From the NCBI GenBank assembly GCA_938014335.1, contig CALLRP010000008.1:35422-99421 (forward strand): a DNA stretch of 64,000 nt, written 5' to 3'. Source of the DNA: an uncultured bacterium (lineage in GTDB: Bacteria > Hydrogenedentota > Hydrogenedentia > Hydrogenedentales > Hydrogenedentaceae). The position numbers and the translations under genes were made by a program. Under the pieces are notes generated by a model, which searched no databases, was not told the origin of the DNA, and saw nothing but the letters and a program-made list of their open reading frames with translations. This document shows, piece after piece, positions 24,154 to 33,464 of this stretch. Position 1 is the first letter of the stretch. Every line of letters starts with the position of its first letter.

Positions 24154-26565
24154 TCAAATTTCTTGTGCATCATCGGCCTCTTCGATAGCAACTTGATGCT
24201 TACATTCAGGATTAGGACAAACTTGAAGTTTTTTACCTCCGCGTTTCTTTTGTAGCAGTGTCCAAGAGTGATTACATTTTGGGCAGGGAGTATTTCTTTG
24301 TATTTCGCCGTTTAGAATAACCTGACAATCGGGATATTTGGAACAACCTAAAAATCGCCCACGCCTGCTCATGCGATATTGTAGTTTTCCATCGCATCCT
24401 TTTCGTGGGCAGTTAATATTTAAATCCATTGGTTTCGTAAACCGACATTTAGGGTATTTTTCACAGCCATAAAACTCTTCGTTATTCTTTGATTTTCGGA
24501 TAACAAGATTTGCACCACATTTGGGACATTTCTCATCCGTTTTTTGAGGTTCCTGTGAGATAATTTGCGATAATTCCCCATTTTCATCGAAGGAGAATAT
24601 AGATTTACAGTCAGGATAGCCTGAACATAAAAGTATCGGTCCCGATTTACTATAACGAAGATTTAAAGGTTTTTTACAATTAGGGCATGTTTTATCTGTC
24701 TTACGATTTAAAACTTTGGGCAATGACTTGATAAACTTACATTCTGGATAATTTGGACAGGCAAGGAAGAAACCATATCTCCCTTCACGAACTTCGAGTA
24801 CCGTTCCACACTTTTCACAGACAACATCTTTGCCAAAAATTTCACGAACAATGTTTTTCTGTGCCTCGGTAAGGTCATTTTGAAATGCGTTATAAAAATC
24901 CTTTAATAAATTTTGCCATGTCATTTTTCCATCTTCAATCTCGTCCAAATCCTCTTCCATTTTGGCTGTAAACCCATAGTCTAAAATATCAGGAAACAAT
25001 TGAACTAATAGACGGTTTACTTCTTCCCCCAATGGCGTAGGTTTTAATCTTCCCTTTTCACGGACAACATACCCACGGTCCCGAATGGTTTTCATTGTCG
25101 GGGCATAAGTACTGGGTCTACCAATTCCTTTTTCTTCTAATGCACGAATAAGACTTGCTTCGGTATATCGTGCAGGAGGTTTTGTAAAGTGTTGCAACCC
25201 TTGAAAATCCTTTCCTTGCAAAGTCTCATTTACCTGAAGTGCCGGTAATTTCTGTTTGCCATTCTCCTCATCGCCATTCGTATCTTCTTGAGTTTCCTCA
25301 TAGATAATTGTAAATCCGTCAAAAACAAGGGTGGTATCCGTTGCACGGAAGATAAACTTCTTCTGTTCCCCTTCAACTTCTACTGTAAGTTGTTTATAAA
25401 TAGCCGGTGTCATTTGTGAAGCAAGGAAGCGCTGCCAGATGAGGGTATAAAGCTTATATTGGTCCTCAGATAAGTAGTTTTTTACCTCTTCAGGGGTTCG
25501 GTTCGTTGAGGTGGGACGAATAGCTTCATGCGCATCTTGAGCCCCTTTCTTGGAGCGGTAGTAAGGGGGCTTTTCAGGTAGATATTTCTCACCATACTTC
25601 TTATTAATAAAATCCCGCACTTCAGAGATAGCATCGGGTTCGATGCGAAGCGAGTCTGTTCGCATATATGTAATTAAACCTATCGCCCCTTCTTCTCCTA
25701 ACTCGATACCTTCATAGAGGTCCTGAGCCAGTCGCATGGTATATTCCGGTGCAAAACGGAGTTTGCGTGATGCTTCTTGTTGGAGGGTACTTGTGATAAA
25801 CGGCGGGAAAGGATTTTTACGCACCTCTTTTTCTTCAATACTATCTACACGATAGTTCAATATATTTCTTAATTGAGAGATAATTTTGTGTGTTTCTTCT
25901 TCATTGGCTAATTGAGGTTCTGTATTTTCTATCTTCACAAGTTTTGCAGAAAAAGTTTCCCCATTTCCTTTGGCAAAAGTTCCTTCAATCGTCCAGTATT
26001 CCTGAACAACAAAATTTCGAATTTCTTCTTCTCGTTCGCAGACCAGCCTCACGGCTACCGACTGAACGCGTCCCGCACTCAACCCTTTGCGAATAGACCA
26101 TTGCACTAATGGGCTAAGCTTATAACCCACAAGTCGGTCTAAAATTCGCCGAGCCTGTTGAGCATTTACAAGATTTATATCTATCTCACGTGGATTTTTA
26201 ACTGCTTCGCGAATAGCTTTTTCCGTAATTGCATTAAAGGTAATTCGTTCCACCGGTTTTTTAGTGGGGCGAAGTATTTCTGCAATATGCCAACCAATGG
26301 CTTCTCCTTCTCGGTCCGGGTCGGAGGCAATAATTACTTTTTCTGTTTTTTCTGCTTCTTTTTTAAGTTGGCTAACTACTTTCTTTGATTTGGGGAGTAT
26401 GGTATATTCTGGCAAGAAATTATTTCGAATATCCACACCTAACCGTTCCTGAGGTAAATCACGAACATGCCCGTAACTAGAAACTACATGGTAGTTCTTA
26501 CCCAAATATTTATTAATAGTTCGTGCCTTTGCAGGGGACTCTACAACAACCAGATATTTACTCAT
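24154..26565 (-). CDS. topA: DNA topoisomerase I (type IA)
   Basis: An 803-residue enzyme that relaxes negative supercoils. The Toprim domain (residues 1-110) has the conserved VESPAKA and SDPDREGEA segments. The catalytic tyrosine is Tyr300 in GLITYMRTDS. The C-terminus carries five Cys4 zinc ribbons (about residues 590-795), more than the three of E. coli. The last ends in a basic segment. Upstream lies the Smg-like gene, a pairing also found in proteobacteria, and downstream xerC. The start ATG at 26565 begins with the conserved MSKYLVVVESPAKA. Confidence 0.97.
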   Translation of the reverse strand: MSKYLVVVESPAKARTINKYLGKNYHVVSSYGHVRDLPQERLGVDIRNNFLPEYTILPKSKKVVSQLKKEAEKTEKVIIASDPDREGEAIGWHIAEILRPTKKPVERITFNAITEKAIREAVKNPREIDINLVNAQQARRILDRLVGYKLSPLVQWSIRKGLSAGRVQSVAVRLVCEREEEIRNFVVQEYWTIEGTFAKGNGETFSAKLVKIENTEPQLANEEETHKIISQLRNILNYRVDSIEEKEVRKNPFPPFITSTLQQEASRKLRFAPEYTMRLAQDLYEGIELGEEGAIGLITYMRTDSLRIEPDAISEVRDFINKKYGEKYLPEKPPYYRSKKGAQDAHEAIRPTSTNRTPEEVKNYLSEDQYKLYTLIWQRFLASQMTPAIYKQLTVEVEGEQKKFIFRATDTTLVFDGFTIIYEETQEDTNGDEENGKQKLPALQVNETLQGKDFQGLQHFTKPPARYTEASLIRALEEKGIGRPSTYAPTMKTIRDRGYVVREKGRLKPTPLGEEVNRLLVQLFPDILDYGFTAKMEEDLDEIEDGKMTWQNLLKDFYNAFQNDLTEAQKNIVREIFGKDVVCEKCGTVLEVREGRYGFFLACPNYPECKFIKSLPKVLNRKTDKTCPNCKKPLNLRYSKSGPILLCSGYPDCKSIFSFDENGELSQIISQEPQKTDEKCPKCGANLVIRKSKNNEEFYGCEKYPKCRFTKPMDLNINCPRKGCDGKLQYRMSRRGRFLGCSKYPDCQVILNGEIQRNTPCPKCNHSWTLLQKKRGGKKLQVCPNPECKHQVAIEEADDAQEI

Positions 26566-26724
26566 CTTTTAACTCCATTATATTTTCAATTATGAACGGT
26601 ATATTTTTTTAAATCTTTCTCTCCGTAATCAAATCTATTTTTACTAAATATTCAGTGGACCAATCAATCCTTAACTCTTTTTCCACACAATTTATTTCCT
26701 GCACAGAAACAATGAAAAAAAATA

Positions 26725-27195
26725 TTACATAAATACAGAATCATCACCCACTGCTACAGCAGTAATCATTTTCAGCGTTTCAATAGGATATCGTCCCGCA
26801 AGAACTGTCTCGATTATTTCCACTAATCTTTCTAAATCTACCCTCCCGCGAACATTATCCATCTGCTCAAGAATTATAATCCTATCTATAGGAGAAAGCA
26901 TCTGGTAATAATGCAATCGTTGCAGGGCACAATAAGCCTCATCCGTCAATCGCAATCTATCATTTTCAGGAAGATAAAAGGTCGTGGGAACAAATTTGGG
27001 AAAATTTAATGCCTTTAATTTTTTCGTCCCTTTTCGTTTTTCCCAGACTCTATTCAAAGCACTTTCTATATCCGAAAGGTTATACCCCTGTCGGCTTAGT
27101 TTTCTTCGGATAACGGTCTTAGAGACTTTCTCTGCACGACTTTCCTTGATTAGCGACCATATTTTATCTTCAATTTTCTTAATTTCTGAATTCAT
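26725..27195 (-). CDS. smg: Smg/DUF494-like protein
   Basis: A 156-residue protein resembling the DUF494/Smg family. It has an N-terminal helix-turn-helix-like region (RRKLSRQGYNLSDIESALNRVWE) and a C-terminal helical part (RLTDEAYCALQRLHYYQMLSP, DRIIILEQM, VDLERLVEIIETVL). The pattern of ea.gfl..L...g.ls...rE.vId in the family matches reasonably. Its place just before topA mirrors the dprA-smg-topA neighbourhood of proteobacteria, which strengthens the call. The ATG at 27195 is used; an in-frame GTG 18 bases upstream is possible, and neither has a clear ribosome site. Function is not established for the family. Confidence 0.6.
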   Translation of the reverse strand: MNSEIKKIEDKIWSLIKESRAEKVSKTVIRRKLSRQGYNLSDIESALNRVWEKRKGTKKLKALNFPKFVPTTFYLPENDRLRLTDEAYCALQRLHYYQMLSPIDRIIILEQMDNVRGRVDLERLVEIIETVLAGRYPIETLKMITAVAVGDDSVFM

Positions 27196-27332
27196 AGGCA
27201 ATTTAAAAAACACCCAGTTATTTTATTGTGGTTTATCATGATATTTAAATTATAAATTTACCCATTATTAAAAATCAATAAGTGAGTAGAAATATGAATC
27301 TACGAAAAGTGCTACAACAATTTAGTCATGTC

Positions 27333-27836
27333 CTAAGGCATGATGTCATCCATGTAACGGGCTTTCTTTTTTTCTATTTCCTCACGGATAGCACTTTGTT
27401 CCTTTAATCGTTTTTTTGCCCTTTTTGACTTGACAGGCCCCAAAACAGGGGGGCGGAACCGGATAACCAGTAAAATTATAATTATCACGAAAACGATTTC
27501 AACATAAGCAACCCATTTGGGGATATAGGCTTCTAAATTCCAGAAGTCGAAAAGGGGAGTAGCCCAATCAGGGACTTCTGCAGGAGTTCCATCTTCACGG
27601 AGTGCTTTCATACTGGTATTAACCTTAAACCAGACCACCAAAGCTACAAACATATGCATAATAATATGCATAAAGATAAGATAAATTGTGGTTTCAATAG
27701 TATAAAAGATGAAAGGAAGTGACCATTTGCGTGTAACGATAACAATTGGAATTAAAACAACAAGGGCAATAGCATAAAATTTCCAATTATCTTCAAAATG
27801 TCCAAAGATAAGGTTATAGAACTCTGTGAATGTCAT
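27333..27836 (-). CDS. Hypothetical small integral membrane protein
   Basis: A 167-residue protein with three to four hydrophobic helices (about 18-38, 40-70 with IYLIFMHIIMHMFVALVVWF, and 110-130), two histidines inside the second region, and a strongly basic, helical cytoplasmic tail (KSKRAKKRLKEQSAIREEIEKKKARY). The HxxxH pattern in a membrane helix could bind haem or metal, but nothing else supports this. I do not recognise a family. It lies alone on the minus strand between dapA and the Smg-like gene. About 220 bases of AT-rich DNA separate it from dapA, and I see no feature there. Confidence 0.55.
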   Translation of the reverse strand: MTFTEFYNLIFGHFEDNWKFYAIALVVLIPIVIVTRKWSLPFIFYTIETTIYLIFMHIIMHMFVALVVWFKVNTSMKALREDGTPAEVPDWATPLFDFWNLEAYIPKWVAYVEIVFVIIIILLVIRFRPPVLGPVKSKRAKKRLKEQSAIREEIEKKKARYMDDIMP

Positions 27837-28059
27837 ACATACAGCCTCACTAAATTGTGATTTAATAAGAATAGGTTACTTTGTATCTGGCTAATATTAT
27901 ATTAAAAAAACATATGAATATGAAATGGAACAAGGAGATTCAATAAAAATTTTTCAGAATCCAGACTTCCTTGTATAAAACGAAATTTTATATGCAAAAA
28001 TATAAAGTATAATTTTTTTCTTTTCGAGTCCGATGAAGAGATATATTTAAAAACTTATG

Positions 28060-28929
28060 TTAGATAAAATTTAACTTCTGAAGGACTTGCTCTAATCGTT
28101 TATACGGAGGTTCACTCATAGGGACAAGAGGAAGTCGGAGGACATTTTTAATCATGCCCATTCGCGCCAAGCCGGCTTTTACAGGCATAGGATTGGTTTC
28201 ATAGAATAGGGCTTTAAATAGGGGCATAAGCCGGTAATGAATTTTTCTCGCTTCTGAAAAATTTCCTTGCAGGGCTAATGTACACATCCGAGCTACATCG
28301 GCGGGTGCAATGTTCGCCGCAACCGAGATCACTCCTGTTGCCCCAATAGACATCATAGGTAATGTTAAACTGTCGTCCCCTGACAAAACAGTTATATCAC
28401 ATAAAGAAAGGATTTGTGATACCTGGTCAACACTACCACATGCTTCTTTTATACACACGATATTCGGAAGTTTATTAAGTTCGGCTATGGTATCCGGTTC
28501 TAATTTGATACCTGTTCTACTTGGAACATTGTATAAAACAATAGGAATATCTACTTCCTTTGCAATTTTCGTATAGTGAGCAATGAGCCCCGCCTGTGTA
28601 GGTTTATTATAATATGGAGTAATTAATAATGCTCCATCACAACCGATTTCTTTTGCATAACGGGTAAGGTCTAATGCTTCCATTGTATTATTGGAACCCG
28701 TCCCGGCAATAATTGGAATTCTTCCCGCAACCCGTTCTACGGTAAAACGAATACACTCCTTTTGTTCTTCATGGGAGAGGGTTGCCGCTTCACCTGTGCA
28801 ACCACAAGGGAGGATACCATTAGTGCCTTGTTCTATATGGAAATCTATTAATTTCCCATAGGCGTCAAAGTCCACTTCATAATTATCTTTGAACGGTGTT
28901 ACCAATGCAACCCATGAGCCTTTAAACAT
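28060..28929 (-). CDS. dapA: 4-hydroxy-tetrahydrodipicolinate synthase
   Basis: A 289-residue TIM-barrel enzyme that condenses pyruvate and aspartate semialdehyde, the first committed step of lysine and diaminopimelate synthesis. The Schiff-base residue is Lys161 (VCIKEA), and Tyr133 (LYNVPSRTG) completes the proton relay. The GTGSN segment (76-80) is conserved. The ATG at 28929 is chosen over one 15 bases upstream, because AAGGAG lies 6 bases before it. It starts 41 bases after dnaB and may be read through from the rpsF-dnaB operon. Confidence 0.96.
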   Translation of the reverse strand: MFKGSWVALVTPFKDNYEVDFDAYGKLIDFHIEQGTNGILPCGCTGEAATLSHEEQKECIRFTVERVAGRIPIIAGTGSNNTMEALDLTRYAKEIGCDGALLITPYYNKPTQAGLIAHYTKIAKEVDIPIVLYNVPSRTGIKLEPDTIAELNKLPNIVCIKEACGSVDQVSQILSLCDITVLSGDDSLTLPMMSIGATGVISVAANIAPADVARMCTLALQGNFSEARKIHYRLMPLFKALFYETNPMPVKAGLARMGMIKNVLRLPLVPMSEPPYKRLEQVLQKLNFI

Positions 28930-28935
28930 ATTTTT

Positions 28936-28941
28936 CTCCTT
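28936..28941 (-). promoter_or_regulatory. Ribosome binding site deciding the dapA start
   Basis: On the minus strand AAGGAG lies 6 bases before the ATG at 28929. It sits inside the extension that the upstream in-frame ATG would create, so the shorter protein is favoured. Confidence 0.65.
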
Positions 28942-28970
28942 CATTCTATAAATTATGTTACTATGTTATT

Positions 28971-30422
28971 TTAAATAGCACTCTCTTCTTCGTCAATGTA
29001 TGCTTCATCAGGCGAGGATTCTTCTTCCTTCTCAAAAAAACCACTCATTTCTAAAAATGTCTGGTGCCTGCGGTGGAATACAAAATCAATAATCCCTGTA
29101 GGACCATTTCTTTGCTTGGCTATTTTTAAGTGAACGGTTATGGGGTCTTTTAATTTCTTCGATTCTTTTTCTTCTTTTTTATCTTGATATAACATCAACA
29201 CCACATCCGCATCTTGCTCGATGGCTCCAGATTCACGCAGATGAGAAAGTCGTGGTTCTGAGGTTTCCTTTTCTGCTTCACGGCTTAACTGACATAAAGT
29301 GAGAATCGGAATTTTTAATTCACGGGATAAACCTTTGATTTGTCTTGAAATCTCTGCAATTTCTACTTGCCGATTTTCCCCACGACGATGAACATTCATC
29401 AATTGCAAATAGTCAATAATGACTAATTTCACATTAGGATTTGCGAATAAATGTTTTCGTGCTTTAGAACGGAGTTCTATGATATTGATACTGGGTGTAT
29501 CATCTATATAAATAGGCAAGTTACATATATGTCCGCTTGCCTCTACAATATCTGCAATAACTCTTTTCCCCGCAAATGCCTTTCGCATTAACTGCCCATC
29601 AATTTTCCCTTCCATGCAGATAAGTCGTTGGAGGAGTAATTCTTTTGACATTTCCAGACTAAAAATAAGTACTCCATCTCCTTCCTTGGCTACATGATGA
29701 GCAATATTCAAGGCAAAAGCAGTTTTCCCAACAGAAGGTCTCGCAGCAAGGACTATCATTTCAGAGGATTGTAAACCGCAAAGTTTTTCATCCAGATTGG
29801 CAAAACCTGTAGAAATTCCTGTAAGCACTTCCCCACTTTCAAATCGATCTGACATATCCTTGACAAATTGTTCAACAAAATCCCCCAATTTATAGATAGG
29901 ATTTATCCGTCTTTGCATGGCAACTGAAAATATTTTGCCTTCGGTCTCATCTGCAAGTTCCTTAAAAGGAGTTTGAGCTTCATACGTTTTCGCAATGGTC
30001 TCACTACATATTTCAATAATTTTCCGTTTTAGGGCATTCTCAAGTACAATGTTTGCATAGTAATTTATATTTGCAGATGTCGGAACGGAATTGTAGAGTT
30101 CCGTAAGATATGAAATCCCTCCTATATCTGCCAGCCGTTTTTTAGTTTCTAAATAGCCAACCACCGCTTTTAGATCGGGTTTATCCTGAGTCGTTTGGTA
30201 TATATCAAACATAGCTTCAAAAATGATCTGATGGGGTCCATAATAAAAAATATTTTCGACATTATTGTTGAAAATTTCAAGGACCCTGGAAAAGACTTCC
30301 GGGTCTAAAAACACGGCACCCAAAACCGCCCGTTCTGACTCGATAGATTGAGGTGGCTCACGGTCAAAAACCGTAACGGTCGGTTTTGACGGCGACTTAT
30401 CTTTTTTCCGGGATATTGCCAT
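28971..30422 (-). CDS. dnaB: Replicative DNA helicase DnaB
   Basis: A 483-residue hexameric 5'-3' helicase of the replication fork. The N-terminal domain (about 25-125) is followed by a RecA-like ATPase with Walker A ARPSVGKT at 227-234, a VIIDYLQLM Walker B segment, and a CQLSREAE stretch near the arginine finger region. No intein interrupts the gene. It begins 3 bases after the rplI stop, the rplI-dnaB order that is widespread in bacteria. The tail ends in an acidic stretch (EKEEESSPDEAYIDEEES). Confidence 0.97.
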   Translation of the reverse strand: MAISRKKDKSPSKPTVTVFDREPPQSIESERAVLGAVFLDPEVFSRVLEIFNNNVENIFYYGPHQIIFEAMFDIYQTTQDKPDLKAVVGYLETKKRLADIGGISYLTELYNSVPTSANINYYANIVLENALKRKIIEICSETIAKTYEAQTPFKELADETEGKIFSVAMQRRINPIYKLGDFVEQFVKDMSDRFESGEVLTGISTGFANLDEKLCGLQSSEMIVLAARPSVGKTAFALNIAHHVAKEGDGVLIFSLEMSKELLLQRLICMEGKIDGQLMRKAFAGKRVIADIVEASGHICNLPIYIDDTPSINIIELRSKARKHLFANPNVKLVIIDYLQLMNVHRRGENRQVEIAEISRQIKGLSRELKIPILTLCQLSREAEKETSEPRLSHLRESGAIEQDADVVLMLYQDKKEEKESKKLKDPITVHLKIAKQRNGPTGIIDFVFHRRHQTFLEMSGFFEKEEESSPDEAYIDEEESAI

Positions 30423-30425
30423 GTA

Positions 30426-30902
30426 TTAGTTTTCAACACTCTCCGAAATATTTTCATCCGTTAACTGACTGACCCAAACCTTAATATCCGCAGTTACACC
30501 ACTGCCTAACTTAACGGGTACAGAGAAAATACCCAGAGTCTTTATAGGTTCCTCTAATACAATTTGTTTACGATCAATGTTAAAATTCATTTTTTGTAAT
30601 TCTTCAGCAATCATTGCGGTCGTTACAGAACCAAATAATTTCTCTTCATTACCTGCACGCATTTTAAATTCAATGGTGATGGCATTTAATTCTTTTGCCA
30701 CCGATTCCATCTCTGCCTTCCGTTTGGCTTCACGCCTTTGAATAATTTCAAGGTGATGACGCATTTCTTCTGCGGAAGCGGATTGAACAGATACCGCAAA
30801 TTTGCGGGGGATTAAAAAATTACGAGCAAAACCATCCGAAACTTCAACGGTTTCCCCTACTTTACCTAATTTTTCGATGTCTTGACATAGTATCACTTTC
30901 AT
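30426..30902 (-). CDS. rplI: Large ribosomal subunit protein bL9
   Basis: A 158-residue bL9 with the two globular domains joined by a long helix. The N-domain starts MKVILCQDIEKLGKVGETV and has the rRNA-binding GFARNFLIPRKFA segment. The C-domain contains NEEKLFGSVTTAMIAEEL. It sits between the DUF2232 gene and dnaB in the conserved ribosomal/replication operon. The C-terminal tail adds about ten residues (DENISESVEN) relative to E. coli. Confidence 0.96.
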   Translation of the reverse strand: MKVILCQDIEKLGKVGETVEVSDGFARNFLIPRKFAVSVQSASAEEMRHHLEIIQRREAKRKAEMESVAKELNAITIEFKMRAGNEEKLFGSVTTAMIAEELQKMNFNIDRKQIVLEEPIKTLGIFSVPVKLGSGVTADIKVWVSQLTDENISESVEN

Positions 30903-30961
30903 CGTTTTTTCTCCTGACCATTCTGGTTTAATTATATTTTTTTCATTGTTCTTATTTCGAA

Positions 30962-31960
30962 TTAACTCTTTATTTCAGGATGTAAATGATTATAAAATCG
31001 CAAAAGATAATTGCGAAATTCTCCCCATGTATCGAAGAAACCAAAAAGAGCAAGAATGGGGAAAGTCCATATTCCAAAGAAAAACAGAACGACAACCATC
31101 ACTAAGATGATATTCCACTGGAATAAGAAGGCACAGAAAGTTAATATGCTCAACCCGTTGAGCCAGTAAATAAAACTTAAAATTACAGCGGTATTCCGTG
31201 AAATAATCCGAAGCAATTCCCCGGCATTATATTGTTGGTCATATATCAGAACAACCGCCGTTAAAATGGCCAACCAGACCAGATGATCTGGAGGTCGCAC
31301 ACGGGAAAAAGTCCCTAATTGTGAATTTTCCCAATAATGGATACCATCTTCAGTCGGAATGATTTTCAATCGTGTAATCATCCAGCCTGTGATAATAAGG
31401 GCAGTAATCAAACTTTGTCCGAACAATACACCAATATGGAAATCTTCCCAATGATAATCGAGATATCTTAATCCCTCGATAAAATTCCCATTGAGGTCTT
31501 CTGAATTGCTAACTTTTTGTTCCTTACTAAGTTCTTGTATCTCTGCAATGCGAGCATTTATAGAGATAGTTATATCTTTGCGTAGATTATCCCAGAAATA
31601 CATGGTGAGTGCGGTTCCGGATATGAATAGAATGCCTGTTATCAGAATAAGACATCGTGCCCATGAGTATCTTCTCAAAGCAGACCCTACGGAAATAGGC
31701 AATACAACACTTGCAACCAGGGTGGCAGTCCACATGAGAAGATTTTCTTGAGTAAAAGGCAATGCTTCCATAATGGCTCCTATTACAAATCCCGGGATAA
31801 GGGCAAGGCAAAGGATGCCCGCTCGTAACCACGAATTTCGGGCTATAGTTAAGCCTATTACTACCACCGTAATAAGGGGAAGTAGTATGAATACGCCTTC
31901 CCCCGTCAGGTAGGCAGTAATTAATATCAGAAACAGTATTTTTGTTAGCAAATTGGACAT
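30962..31960 (-). CDS. DUF2232/YybS-like integral membrane protein
   Basis: A 332-residue protein with about eight hydrophobic helices and few polar loops apart from residues 125-165. Its place between rpsR and rplI matches YybS, a DUF2232 membrane protein found at the same point of the operon in Bacillus and other groups. The C-terminal third (LNGLSILTFCAFLFQWN, FFFGIWTFPILALFGFFDTW) fits the family, where the last helices contain a conserved G...D segment. The function of YybS is not known; it may be an energy-coupling or transport component. The family call rests largely on position. Confidence 0.65.
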   Translation of the reverse strand: MSNLLTKILFLILITAYLTGEGVFILLPLITVVVIGLTIARNSWLRAGILCLALIPGFVIGAIMEALPFTQENLLMWTATLVASVVLPISVGSALRRYSWARCLILITGILFISGTALTMYFWDNLRKDITISINARIAEIQELSKEQKVSNSEDLNGNFIEGLRYLDYHWEDFHIGVLFGQSLITALIITGWMITRLKIIPTEDGIHYWENSQLGTFSRVRPPDHLVWLAILTAVVLIYDQQYNAGELLRIISRNTAVILSFIYWLNGLSILTFCAFLFQWNIILVMVVVLFFFGIWTFPILALFGFFDTWGEFRNYLLRFYNHLHPEIKS

Positions 31961-31988
31961 AAACGAAATTTATATACTTGTATATTGA

Positions 31989-32270
31989 TTAATCCGCAAC
32001 GAAGGGTAACAATGCTATCTGGCGGGCTAATTTGATTGCCCTTGTAAGCATGTGTTGTTGTTTTGCTGTGGCACCTGTAATCCGACGGGGTATAATTTTC
32101 CCGCGTTCGGTAATATAATGCCTCAACAAATTCGTATCTTTATAGTCAATATATACTATTCGTTCTATGGTTAGTCGGCTGGTCTTCTTTCTAAAAATTC
32201 TCTTCTTCTTTCTTCTCTTTAATCGCTTCATTCGGATTTTTGATTTTGCTTTTGCGGAAATGTGTGCCAT
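31989..32270 (-). CDS. rpsR: Small ribosomal subunit protein bS18
   Basis: A 93-residue bS18 with a basic N-terminal extension ([15 protein letters not shown]) and the conserved core [25 protein letters not shown]. The rRNA- and S6-binding surface is intact. No cysteines are present, so it is the zinc-free form. It follows ssb after 89 bases in the rpsF-ssb-rpsR order. Confidence 0.97.
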   Translation of the reverse strand: MAHISAKAKSKIRMKRLKRRKKKRIFRKKTSRLTIERIVYIDYKDTNLLRHYITERGKIIPRRITGATAKQQHMLTRAIKLARQIALLPFVAD

Positions 32271-32359
32271 AAGACATTATTCCTTTTTGTTAAATATTAG
32301 GTTAAAATTAATTAAATTATTCTCTACAGGTTGGTAATATAACTTTTCCCGAACTGGGT

Positions 32360-32863
32360 TTAGAACGGAATATCATCTTCCGGCGGAATATAATCGTCTA
32401 TAGGGACTTCTGCTTCCAGATTTGATGACTCTCTTTCTTGATTAGAATAATGATTGAGACTTGGGACAGCATTCTTATTAGGAGACATCTCTTCCTGTCC
32501 CGAACTTGAATTGCTACCCCAATCAAGAGGCTTTATACTCCGTGCTACGATTTCCATTCGAGACCTGCGTTGCCCCGTTGTAGGGTCATCCCATTCATCC
32601 TGTCGAAGCCGTCCTTCCACAAGAACGGGTCTCCCTTTGTAGATGGTCCTCTGTATATAATCTGCCAGACTATCCCACGCCACTACATTAACATAGGTGG
32701 TCTCGTCTTTATATCCGCCATCTTTAGCCCGATAGCGACGATTATGTGCCAGAGTAAACTTTGCAACGGTTCTTTTACTAGGAGTAGAACGAATATCCGG
32801 TTCCCTCACAAGTCTACCGGCAATCAGAACAATATTTAAATCAGGAACACGAAGATCAGGCAT
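32360..32863 (-). CDS. ssb: Single-stranded DNA-binding protein
   Basis: A 167-residue SSB. The OB fold covers about 1-110 (LNIVLIAGRLVREPDIR, YVNVVAWDSLADY, VLVEGRLRQDEWDD). A flexible Ser/Asn-rich linker follows. The acidic tip PPEDDIPF that recruits partner proteins is conserved at the extreme C-terminus. It starts 24 bases after rpsF. The protein coats single-stranded DNA during replication and repair. Confidence 0.96.
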   Translation of the reverse strand: MPDLRVPDLNIVLIAGRLVREPDIRSTPSKRTVAKFTLAHNRRYRAKDGGYKDETTYVNVVAWDSLADYIQRTIYKGRPVLVEGRLRQDEWDDPTTGQRRSRMEIVARSIKPLDWGSNSSSGQEEMSPNKNAVPSLNHYSNQERESSNLEAEVPIDDYIPPEDDIPF

Positions 32864-32887
32864 AGTAACTGGTTCCTATGTTAAAGT

Positions 32888-33316
32888 TTATTCCTCTTCC
32901 TCCTCTTCCTCTGCAATACTTGTAGGAATAGGGGTAAGGTTTTCATCTTTATCTGATTGCGGGTCATAGCCGGCTTCTAACTCCTGCCGACGCTTTTCCT
33001 GTTCTGCTTCCAATCGGAGTGTCTTTTCATCAAAGTAGACGACAATATAGCGAATAATTTGTTCACTGAGGCGGAAATAATTCTCCAGTCGCGCAATGAA
33101 GTTGGGGGAGGATTGGAAGCGTATCAGGATGTAGATACCCTCCGAAAATTTCTTGACTTTATAAGCCAATCTCCGCCGACCCCACACTTCGGAGCGCACA
33201 ATAGCCCCTCCGCTCTTCACGACCAAATTTTCGGTCTCACGGGCTATCGCCTGGATGTTCTCGTCATCCACTTCAGGACTGACGATGAACAGCGCTTCGT
33301 AAGTTCGTAATGACAT
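32888..33316 (-). CDS. rpsF: Small ribosomal subunit protein bS6
   Basis: A 142-residue bS6: YEALFIVSPEVDDENIQAI at the N-terminus, the EVWGRRRLAYKVKKFSEGIY segment, and a C-terminal extension of about 45 residues ending in a run of seven glutamates. The acidic tail recalls the glutamate tail that RimK adds in E. coli, but here it is encoded. It is the first gene of the rpsF-ssb-rpsR-DUF2232-rplI-dnaB operon, with a good promoter at 33370-33398 and the ribosome site GAGGAG just before the ATG. Confidence 0.96.
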   Translation of the reverse strand: MSLRTYEALFIVSPEVDDENIQAIARETENLVVKSGGAIVRSEVWGRRRLAYKVKKFSEGIYILIRFQSSPNFIARLENYFRLSEQIIRYIVVYFDEKTLRLEAEQEKRRQELEAGYDPQSDKDENLTPIPTSIAEEEEEEE

Positions 33317-33369
33317 ATTTTACTCCTCATTACGGTTTGGGTTTAATTTTTTGGCGTTTAGGAAAGAGT

Positions 33370-33398
33370 ATTATATCAAAAATATAACCTTTGAACAA
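33370..33398 (-). promoter_or_regulatory. Promoter of the rpsF operon
   Basis: Read on the minus strand, TTGTTC (33393-33398) and a perfect TATAAT (33370-33375) are spaced by 17 bases. Transcription would begin near 33363, giving a leader of about 47 bases before rpsF. I looked for the S6:S18-binding leader fold in that stretch and could not see a convincing stem. Confidence 0.75.
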
Positions 33399-33464
33399 AT
33401 TCAAATATAAAAGTTATTGCCTTTAAATTTTTTAATTTTTTAGAAAATCCCTGAATAAAATTTT

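Noticed and set aside
26609..26704. A minus-strand frame of 31 codons from GTG between the Smg-like gene and topA, with a protein-like charge pattern.
   Set aside because: No ribosome site precedes the GTG, the frame has no ATG, and the length is within chance for this base composition.
30962..31960. An ABC-transporter or ECF permease instead of a YybS-like protein.
   Set aside because: No ATPase gene is near, and the position in the operon fits YybS better.
33317..33363. S6:S18-binding leader of rpsF.
   Set aside because: The short leader has CCG sequences but no convincing paired stem around them.
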